NCBI RefSeq assembly: GCF_006937785.1
Contig: NZ_SJEE01000007.1
Span: 62,001 to 126,000 of the forward strand
DNA from: Pseudanabaena sp. UWO311
GTDB lineage: Bacteria; Cyanobacteriota; Cyanobacteriia; Pseudanabaenales; Pseudanabaenaceae
Reading direction: 5' to 3'
DNA: 64,000 nucleotides
Part shown: one piece after another, positions 43,115-51,200 of the stretch
Layout of the letters: each line of letters starts with the position of its first letter
How positions within the stretch are numbered: position 1 is the first letter of the stretch
Position numbers and translations under genes: made by a program
Notes under the pieces: generated by a model
Databases searched by the model: none
What the model was told of the DNA's origin: nothing
What the model saw: only the letters and a program-made list of their open reading frames with translations

Positions 43115-44056
43115 ATGCAAGTCAAAATGTGGAAAGCTTTAATCGGGTTTGTGTGTGGGATAGCGATCGCCTTACTATGCGGGATCATGCTCCATGATCC
43201 ATTAGAAGCGAAATTACTTGAGGAACTGCTTACCCAAGACGCTCCTGCACAGATTAATGAGTCTAAGCCCCTTAGCACAAATTCTAATGGATTTGTTCCT
43301 AGAATCTTGCCCCAATCAGAGCAGCCTAGTTCTACTCGGAGCGTGATTGGGAGAGACCAGCGCCAGCCAATGATGAGCCGCAATTATCCTTGGTCTACGG
43401 TGGGCAAAGTGGTGGGATGGACTGAGAAAAATAAAAAGTATTCTTGCACAGGAACATTGATTAGTCCGTCACATGTGCTTACAAACTCTCACTGCGTCTA
43501 TGACAAAGGAAGATTAGCGAAGAAAATGGTCTTTTTACCCAACTTAATCGATGGGCGATTAAGAAAAAAGACAGATTATGCGGTGGTAAAGGAAGTATTT
43601 GCAGGAACAAAGAACTCAGAAGTGGACTCGGCTGATGATTGGGCAATTTTATTACTGAATAAGCCTTTAGGTGATAAATATGGATTTCTAAAGTGGAAAC
43701 CTCTTTCCCTAACAAAGTTGAAAGATTATCAAAACAAACTAGTTGTGGTAGGCTATTCGGTCGATTATCCTGATCCCAATATATATGGAGATTTACAAGC
43801 TGGTAAGGGTGAGACAGCAGGCGTGCATGTCGGCTGTAGCGTGGTCGGAGAACTGGATGGGATGTTTGTGCATGATTGCGATACAAACTCTGGTGCTTCA
43901 GGTTCGGCGCTGATTGGCAAGATTGATGGTGCTTATCAGATTGTGGGACTCCATGCTGCTGGGCTGAAGTCTCGTTCGGGCAAAGGAATTGAGAACTATG
44001 CTGTACAGATTGGGAGAATTGAGGCGGAGTTAAAGAAGGAAAGGGATCTGAACTAA
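43115..44056 (+). CDS. Exported trypsin-like (V8/glutamyl-type) serine protease
   Basis: 313 residues. A hydrophobic signal or anchor at 7-26 (LIGFVCGIAIALLCGIML). Chymotrypsin-fold triad: His in GTLISPSHVLTNSHC (near 127), Asp in SADDWAILLL (near 175) and Ser in TNSGASGSALIG (near 263). A pro-region of about 90 residues precedes the domain (NYPWSTVGKV), so the enzyme may be a zymogen. Same strand and immediately downstream of the CHAT protease gene. Confidence 0.88.
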   Translation: MQVKMWKALIGFVCGIAIALLCGIMLHDPLEAKLLEELLTQDAPAQINESKPLSTNSNGFVPRILPQSEQPSSTRSVIGRDQRQPMMSRNYPWSTVGKVVGWTEKNKKYSCTGTLISPSHVLTNSHCVYDKGRLAKKMVFLPNLIDGRLRKKTDYAVVKEVFAGTKNSEVDSADDWAILLLNKPLGDKYGFLKWKPLSLTKLKDYQNKLVVVGYSVDYPDPNIYGDLQAGKGETAGVHVGCSVVGELDGMFVHDCDTNSGASGSALIGKIDGAYQIVGLHAAGLKSRSGKGIENYAVQIGRIEAELKKERDLN

Positions 44057-44093
44057 AGGCAATAGGTGATTTGGGATAAAGTTACTTGTTCTT

Positions 44094-44409
44094 TTATCTC
44101 CATTTCTCTTGATTCTGCAAGATAAACTCTTCTATTGCTTCTTTTGCTTCCAAAAGACTTGCGCCAGTTTCTCCTCTATAGAGTTTAATGGCTTCTATCT
44201 TGCGATAGGGATCTAGCGCAAGTTGTTTAACTTGCTATTAAATCGGAAGGAGCTTCAATCTCCATCCGATTTAATAGCAAGCTTAGAGAAAGATCCATCC
44301 GCTTTATTTTTTGCTCAAGCCTTTTAATGCTTGATTGAAGGCTAAGAATAACCCACACAAAGACGAAGAGACAAAGCGCATAAATAAATCCGTCTATAGC
44401 GGACACCAT
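44094..44409 (-). pseudogene. Membrane protein with L7/L12 C-terminal-like domain, split by a frameshift
   Basis: The first frame (44227-44409) encodes a membrane helix (ALCLFVFVWVILSLQ), a short coiled coil and ends PSDLIAS-stop. One base less near 44232 would read on as DLIAVKQLALDPYRKIEAIK, followed by LYRGETGASLLEAKEAIEEF and a stop at 44094-44096. That second part is the L7/L12 C-terminal-like motif found in small cyanobacterial proteins. A 17-bp inverted repeat (44231-44281) lies exactly at the break. Either a decayed gene, a sequencing slip, or recoding. Confidence 0.65.
44231..44281. repeat. 17-bp perfect inverted repeat inside the frameshifted gene
   Basis: Arms 44231-44247 and 44265-44281 (CTTGCTATTAAATCGGA and its complement) flank 17 bases. 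The left arm ends at the frameshift point. See findings. Confidence 0.8.
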
Positions 44410-44448
44410 AGTTAATCCCTAGTTTTTGTCTTACATATTAAATTATTA

Positions 44449-44508
44449 AAATACCAACACAAAAATAGGGGGTCACAAAGTGCCCCCCCTATTTTTGTGT
44501 TGGTATTT
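44449..44508 (-). terminator. Long palindrome at the end of the TolC-type gene
   Basis: 24-bp perfect outer arms 44449-44472 and 44485-44508 with an inner CAC-AAA-GTG tip. The stop codon of the leftward outer-membrane channel gene (44507-44509) is at its outer edge. Confidence 0.75.
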
Positions 44509-46186
44509 ATAAACCACTTACAGCTCGTTCAAGATTAGCGCGGGACTGATTGTACCCAATGATTGCCTGCACTCGATTGACATCAGCCGTAGTTAGCGCT
44601 GCCTCAGCCGTAATTACTTCAAGCTGAGTTCCAACCCCTGCATCAAGACGTAGACGGGCTAAACGCAGCGCTTCTTCAGCTTGTTGGACAGCTTTAGTAG
44701 CAGTGTCAATTTGCTTAAGGCGCGATTGTTGATTGATATATGACTGTTCTACGTCAAAACGGGCTTGACGAGCAGCCTGCTCAAATTTACTTTCAGCAGT
44801 GGCTTGATCGGCTTTAAATTGGTCTACTTGAGCAGCAGTTCTACCACCATCATAGAGAGTCCAATTTAAGGTTGCTCCAACTTGATAACCAGTACCAATA
44901 CCACTCCCATTAGTAAAATCATTCGCCGCATTGAGGTTGGCAAATACGCTAACCTGTGGGCCTAACTTTGCTAGTGAGGCATTAGCATTATCGCGGGCAA
45001 CTTCTCTTTGTAATCTCTGAATGTCTAACTCAGCACGATTCCTCACTGCTAGTAAGATTGTTTGCTCTATTGGTAATTTCCACTCAGGCACGGGCATAAT
45101 TTTATCAGCAGCCGTAATTTCGACTGTAGGCGGATAGTTGAGTTGTCGAGCCAGTTCACGCCTTGCCACTAATTGAGCAGCTTCGGCATTGAGTAAATCT
45201 TGCTTAGAATTAGCAAGTGAGACATCAGATTGCAGTACATCAAATTTTGTGCCCACACCTGCCCGTTCTCTAGCCTTTGTATCCTTTAAGCTCCTTTCGG
45301 CATTCTCAACAGCTTTACGTTGAATCCGAATAGTTTCATCAGTATTTTGCAAGTTGTAATAGGCAGTGACAATATTCAGACGAATTGTCTGTTTAATTTG
45401 GTTAAGGTTAGATTCAGCAATTCGTAAGTTGTTCTCAGCAGCGCGAACTGTGGCATCGTTTACACCTGAATCGAAAATGCTGTAGTTAATTCCCACAGTG
45501 CCTGTGAGGGATTGTGTAGTCTGATTAACTGCTAGGTTACTTGTGGAATCAGTAACACCATACTGTAAGGAACCCGTTGCGGTGGGAGAGCGGCCTGCTT
45601 CAGCGAATCTTAGCCCAGCACGAGCGCGATCTACGGCAATTCTTGCTTGAATTGCATCGGAATTTGTTTTTTCTATTAAGTCAAGTATTTCGGCTAGAGT
45701 GACTGGCTTAGTGATATCTAATCTAACTTGGCTAGGTGTCGTTGGGACAACTAGCGTCTGTGCGGGATCAAGTTGACCTGAGGTAGAGGCAGCGGCGCTA
45801 GGAATTACTCTGGCAGGTTCAGTAGAAGAACTGACTTTTTCAGGTTGCGATCGCTGACTATCTTGAAGGATAGTAGTCTCCAAGGCAGGCAATTTTGATG
45901 ATTCTGAAGTATCGGCTTTTGGTAAAGCTGCAATCACTACCTGAATGTCTTGGAGAATAGGTTGCTGATTACTTACTAACTCAGGTTTGGGTTTAAGGAT
46001 CTCTACCTTTTTTGGGGTAGTTGCTTCATTAATTGATGAAGTAACTTTGATCGTACTGTCAGGCTCTAGGACAACCTTTGTATAAGGTTTTAGAGGCATG
46101 GTAAATTCTTGAGCATTGGCTGTCCAAGCTGGAATCAGAAGCGATAAACTCGCACCAAGCGTCAACCAACTGGAGTAAATTCGCAT
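44507..46186 (-). CDS. TolC-family outer-membrane efflux channel protein
   Basis: 559 residues. Signal peptide 1-25 (LTLGASLSLLIPAWTANAQ). A low-complexity periplasmic extension (about 26-165) precedes two OEP repeats: ILDLIEKTNSDAIQARIAVD, ARERAGVGTKFDVLQSDVSL and RLDAGVGTQLEVITAEAAL, the paired motif of TolC proteins. It forms the trimeric outer-membrane tunnel for multidrug efflux and type I secretion. The inner-membrane partners are not nearby. Divergent from pepA across about 350 bases. Confidence 0.92.
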   Translation of the reverse strand: MRIYSSWLTLGASLSLLIPAWTANAQEFTMPLKPYTKVVLEPDSTIKVTSSINEATTPKKVEILKPKPELVSNQQPILQDIQVVIAALPKADTSESSKLPALETTILQDSQRSQPEKVSSSTEPARVIPSAAASTSGQLDPAQTLVVPTTPSQVRLDITKPVTLAEILDLIEKTNSDAIQARIAVDRARAGLRFAEAGRSPTATGSLQYGVTDSTSNLAVNQTTQSLTGTVGINYSIFDSGVNDATVRAAENNLRIAESNLNQIKQTIRLNIVTAYYNLQNTDETIRIQRKAVENAERSLKDTKARERAGVGTKFDVLQSDVSLANSKQDLLNAEAAQLVARRELARQLNYPPTVEITAADKIMPVPEWKLPIEQTILLAVRNRAELDIQRLQREVARDNANASLAKLGPQVSVFANLNAANDFTNGSGIGTGYQVGATLNWTLYDGGRTAAQVDQFKADQATAESKFEQAARQARFDVEQSYINQQSRLKQIDTATKAVQQAEEALRLARLRLDAGVGTQLEVITAEAALTTADVNRVQAIIGYNQSRANLERAVSGL

Positions 46187-46540
46187 AATTCAGTCCGTCT
46201 CTCTTCGTCATTAAAATAGCAGCTAACATACCTTACTGTGGTCATCTTCGGATAGCTCACATGTGACAATCATCATGCTATCGGGTCAAAATGAAGAGGA
46301 AGCGCTGTATGTTTGCCTTACAGATTGTAGTACAAACCTAGAAATTTGGTAGGGTGCTTCGCGATGATTTCCTATAAAGCAAAATCTCTGTAGATACAAG
46401 GGGCAGGTTTAGCGACAAGTCAATAGTTTAGAGATAGATTCATTACAAAACCTGCCCCTACAGCACCTTTTTCGCCATTGTCAAACTGACGTTAAGATTA
46501 AAATGAAATGTCGCTACAAAATTTACAGACTGTATCAAAA
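46187..46540. other. Divergent spacer with one dispersed inverted repeat
   Basis: Holds the promoters of the TolC-type and pepA genes. The only structure seen is an inverted repeat, AGGGGCAGGTTT (46399-46410) and AAACCTGCCCCT (46448-46459), a sequence type common between cyanobacterial genes. TCACATGTGA at 46257-46266 is palindromic but matches no known operator. Confidence 0.5.
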
Positions 46541-48070
46541 ATGAACATTCTCTCATCAGTAACTGCTCCGCAGGCTTGGCATGGTGATGCGCTTGCGATC
46601 GCTGTTTTTGCTAGTCCAAAATCTAGCAATGAGCAATCAGAAAAACCAACCAAGCAACCTCTACAACTATCTGAATCTCTGAAAAACTTAGATATTCAGG
46701 TTTTAGCTTGTACTTTGACTGATTTAATTACTGAGTCAGAATTTACTGGGGAAATTGGTGCATCAGTTGGTGGGCGTGTCGGGATTGACTATGCGATCCG
46801 TAAGGTGATTTTGATCGGTATGGGCGATCCCGCTAAGGCTAATGCTGATGTTTGGCGCAAAGCTGCTGCATCAGCGGTGAAATGGGCTAATAAGGAGAAG
46901 GTGAAAAAGCTAGCGCTTTCTTTTCCTACCTATAACCAAGATGTGAATTTGACGGCTCAAGCGATCGCAGAGGGCGTATTACTTGCAGCCCATCAAGACA
47001 AGCGGTTTAAATCTAAAAATGCTAATCCGCAGTTCCTAGAGCAAGTTGAGGTTTTAGAAACTGATCCTGCGTTGGCAAATCCTGCGATCGCTAAGGCGCA
47101 GCAGATTGTCGATGGTGTAATTTTGGCGAGAGAGTTAGTATCTGCACCAGCAAATATTGTTACCCCGATTACGCTTGCGGAAACTGCGGTAGCGATCGCC
47201 AATGAATCAGAACATTTCACTGCCAAAATTCTTGAGCAAGCTGAATGCGAAGCTTTAGGCATGGGTGCATTCCTTGGTGTCGCTAGAGCTTCGGATATTC
47301 CACCTAAGTTCATTCACCTCACCTACAGCAACGGTACACCGAAGCGCAAATTGGCGATCGTGGGCAAAGGCTTGACCTTTGACTCTGGTGGCTTAAACCT
47401 TAAAACGGGTATTGGCAGCAGCATCGAACTGATGAAAACTGACATGGGCGGCTCGGCAGCAGCGCTGGGTGCGGCAAAGGCGATCGCGCAGCTACAACCT
47501 ACCGACATAGAAGTACATTTCATCGTGGCGACTTGCGAAAATATGGTCAATGGCAGTGCCATGCGTCCGGGGGATATCCTCACAGCTTCTAATGGTAAAA
47601 CCATTGAGGTGAATAATACCGATGCTGAAGGTCGCTTGACCCTTGCCGATGCACTCGTTTATGCCGATAAGTTGGGTGTGGATGCGATCGTCGATCTTGC
47701 CACGCTGACTGGTGCTTGTGTGGTCGCCTTGGGCGAGGATATTGGAGGGATGTGGTCGATTGATGATGACTTTGCCGAGGCGATCGCTAAAGCTGCAAAA
47801 GATGCAGGTGAGAAATTCTGGCGGATGCCCCTCGAAGATCCCTATTTCGATCAATTAAAGTCAGTGGTTGCTGATTTTAAAAATACAGGTTCACGGGCTG
47901 GTGGTGCGATTACAGGGGCTTTATTCTTGAAGCAATTTGTGGAAAAGACTAAGGCATGGGCGCACCTTGATGTGGCGGGGCCAGTCTGGACTGAGCGCGA
48001 GTCTGGCTATAACAATGCTGGTGGTACAGGTTTTGCTGTACGCACTTTGGTTAATTTAATTATCAATTAA
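46541..48070 (+). CDS. pepA: Leucyl aminopeptidase (M17)
   Basis: About 509 residues. The C-terminal catalytic domain has [21 protein letters not shown] (metal-binding Lys and Asp) and the signature [14 protein letters not shown] with [15 protein letters not shown]; two Zn/Mn ions are bound by these acidic residues. It releases N-terminal residues from peptides in the cytoplasm as a hexamer. An ATG at 46508 is also in frame; 46541 is preferred because family proteins start MNI and continue GDALAI. Two hairpins follow. Confidence 0.93.
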   Translation: MNILSSVTAPQAWHGDALAIAVFASPKSSNEQSEKPTKQPLQLSESLKNLDIQVLACTLTDLITESEFTGEIGASVGGRVGIDYAIRKVILIGMGDPAKANADVWRKAAASAVKWANKEKVKKLALSFPTYNQDVNLTAQAIAEGVLLAAHQDKRFKSKNANPQFLEQVEVLETDPALANPAIAKAQQIVDGVILARELVSAPANIVTPITLAETAVAIANESEHFTAKILEQAECEALGMGAFLGVARASDIPPKFIHLTYSNGTPKRKLAIVGKGLTFDSGGLNLKTGIGSSIELMKTDMGGSAAALGAAKAIAQLQPTDIEVHFIVATCENMVNGSAMRPGDILTASNGKTIEVNNTDAEGRLTLADALVYADKLGVDAIVDLATLTGACVVALGEDIGGMWSIDDDFAEAIAKAAKDAGEKFWRMPLEDPYFDQLKSVVADFKNTGSRAGGAITGALFLKQFVEKTKAWAHLDVAGPVWTERESGYNNAGGTGFAVRTLVNLIIN

Positions 48071-48071
48071 C

Positions 48072-48108
48072 GTAGATTTTGGTGCGACAAAGCCGCACTA
48101 AAATCTAC
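48072..48108 (+). terminator. Hairpin after pepA
   Basis: Arms GTAGATTTT and AAAATCTAC, then a GTGCG/CGCAC inner stem with one G-T mismatch and an AAA-containing loop. It begins 2 bases after the pepA stop. Confidence 0.6.
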
Positions 48109-48147
48109 TTAAAAACTATTAAGTAAAAATTTGATTAAGTAAAAATA

Positions 48148-48176
48148 AAAAAAGGCTTGCTTAGCAAGCCTTTTTT
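48148..48176 (+). terminator. Canonical terminator between pepA and the STAND gene
   Basis: 13-bp perfect arms AAAAAAGGCTTGC and GCAAGCCTTTTTT around TTA, ending in a T run. Confidence 0.85.
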
Positions 48177-48225
48177 GTTGAATTAGTGAATAATGTAAGC
48201 AATCCAAAATCTAGGTCACAAAGCG

Positions 48226-51200
48226 ATGAGCGATGAGTCTAAGCTGGCAGTAGCAAATATTTCTTCTGAGAATGAGGCTGTATTGCAAGAGCTGTCGATG
48301 ACGCTAGATCTCTATGAGGGTGAGTTTAAGCTGCTGCTAGTGCGATGCAATTATCGGGATTTGCGCGATCGCCTAATTATTCGCCTCAAAGAAATTCGTC
48401 CACAGCCAATTTTTGAAATAAAGTTACCACGATCGCAAAAAGCCTTATATAACCACATCATTGCTCAGGTGAAGTCTGAGACTCCCGCAGTATTGTCGAT
48501 TGTGGGAATGGATGAACTAGATGATCTACAGGCTGCACTTTTAGATCTCAATATCAATCGCGAAATGTTTCGCAATCACTGCCCCTATCCGATTGTGTGG
48601 TGGATTTCGGATGCGGTGCATAAACGGATTATTAAAGTTGCTCCAGACTTTGAGAGTTGGACAACTACGCTGGAGTTTCCCATTGATACTGATGAGTTAC
48701 TAACTTCTTTGCATGATGGCAGTGAAGCTTTATTTAGTCATGTACTTGCGCCTAGTGAGGTTCCTTTTTTTAAAAAGTTGGGTGAGATTCATCAGCTCGG
48801 CTCGATTCAATGTTCGGAATTGGAAATAGCACTCAAGGACTTGGGCGATCGCGGTTTGAATATTGAACCAAGACTGCAAGCAAATCTTAACTTTATTCGT
48901 GGGTTAGACACGCTGCCGCCAAATAACTCACCTGAAAAGGCTTTGCAGTATTTACAGGCAAGTTTTAACTATTGGCAAGAAATTCAAGATTTTGAGCGCT
49001 GTGGTCTATTAATCAATCAAATTGGACAAGTAAATTACACAATTGCTGATGCTGAGAAATATCGTGCGCCTAATTGGGAATTAGCGATGGCAGGCTTTCA
49101 ATCTGCTATTGAATTTTTTGAAAAGATAAACCGTTCCGATTTTGTAGCTAATATCATTATTCGCCTTTTCGTTACGGCTTATCGTATGTCTGATTGGGAT
49201 GCAGTTGAGGCATTTGTCCAAAAAGCTTTACCTTTACATCAGCAGTTTCATGAACCTTATCATCTCTCGTTAGACTATCGATATCTAGCCGAGGTCGCAC
49301 TCCAAAAACAAGAATGGGAAACTGCCAGAAATCACGGAAAAATGGCACTTTCTTTCTTGGATCAATCTCCTCAGGATTATCAAAAATGGCGCAATTTATA
49401 TCTATTTATCATTGCTCAAGCAGAAATTCAACTCAAAAATAATCATGAGGGATTGAAATTACTTCTTGAAGCAAAGGAGTTAGGAGATACTGGACATCCA
49501 CAGATTTATATCAAACTTTTAACAGAACTGCGATCGCTTTACACCAAACAAAAGCAATATCTCGAAGCCTATGTCACGAAGCAGGAACAATTTGCGGTTG
49601 AGCAACAGTATGGATATCGTGCCTTTATCGGTGCGGGGAGATTGCAGGGTAAGAAGTCGGTTGGCAAATCGCAAACTGATGTGGCGACAGAAATTGAGGC
49701 TTCGGGACGCAAGCATGATCTTGATGAGTTGATTACGCGGATTGCTAAGCCGAGTTATAAGCTGATCGTGCTGTATGGCAAGTCGGGTGTGGGTAAGAGT
49801 TCGCTGGTAAATGCGGGATTGATTCCGCAGTTGGAGCATACTGCGTTTGAGGGGAGGGATGTTTGCGCGATCGCCATGCGGGTTTATACGAATTGGGAAG
49901 AGGAGTTGGAGAAGGCTTTGAAGACCCTCACCCCCCAGCCCCCTCGCCCTCTGGGAGAGGGTGAGACGGATTCTTTGCTCCCCTCGCCCTCTGGGAGAGG
50001 GGCTGGGGGTGAGGGAATCATCTTGAAACTGCGAGAAAAAGAAGCGCAAAATAAACGTCTGGTCTTGATTTTCGATCAATTTGAGGAGTTCTTTTTTGTT
50101 TATTACAATCAACCAACTGAGCGGTGGCGCTTTTTTGAGTTTATTGGAAGTTTGCTGAATGATTCGCAAAATCTATCTTCGCTGAAGGTGTTTTTGTCGT
50201 TGCGGGAGGACTATCTGCATTATTTGCTGGAGTGTAACCAGATTGAGAGCATGGCGGCGATCGATCAAGATATTCTCAGTAAGAATGTGTTGTATCGGGT
50301 AGGCAATCTCAAGGTGGAGGCGGCTAAGTCGCTGATTCATACACTGACGGAGAAGTCGCGGTTTTATTTGGAGCCTGAGTTGATTGGGGCGATCGCTGAT
50401 GATCTCAAGGATGAGCTAGGCGAGGTGCGTCCGATCGAGCTTCAGGTGATTGGAGCGCAGTTGCAGCAGGAGGGAATTAAGACTTTGGAGCAATATCGGC
50501 AATTGGGGACGAATCCGAAGGCGATATTGGTGGAGCGTTATTTGAATGATGTGATTGTTGATTGTGGTGAAGAGAATGAGCGCTTGGCTAAATTCTTGCT
50601 GTTTATGATGACCGATGAGCGGGGAACTCGTCCGTTAAAGACTCGCGTGGAGCTAGAAAAGGATTTGCATGATTTGCTGGCTGAGATGCAGGGAGATACA
50701 TCAGCGTTGGATTTGGTGTTGGAGATTTTTGTGCGATCGGGGTTGGTGGTGTTGATTCCTGAGTCTCCTTTGGATAGGTATCAGTTGGTGCATGATTATC
50801 TAGCGGACTTTATTCGTGCGTCCCAATCACCTGAGATGGTGAAGTTGCAGCAGGAGTTAGCGGAGACGAAGGAGGCATTGAGGGAAACTGTAGATCAGCT
50901 GAGTTTATCTTTACAAGAGTCTGAATTTGTCTCATCAAGTTATAAAATACAGTCTTTGTTCAATAACAATCTTCAACTTGAAGCATTAGTGGAAGCTGTA
51001 GAAACTGCAAATAGGCTAAAAACGAACAAGATAGTTTCTATCGATACCAAAAGTCATGTCATTGCTGCAATGCGAGAAGTTATATATGGTATGAGAGAAA
51101 AAAATCGCTTGCATGGACATAATAATGCTGTCAATAATGTCGCATTTTCACCAGATGGATCACAAATTGCCTCTGCAAGTGGAGATAAGACAGTAAAAAT

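Noticed and set aside
46257-46266. TCACATGTGA palindrome as a CRP site
   Set aside because: CRP sites read TGTGA-N6-TCACA; here the half sites are in the reverse order and too close.
49519-50169. 216-codon antisense frame in the STAND gene
   Set aside because: It opens because of the GC-rich repeat and skewed base use; no domain, and the sense gene is certain.
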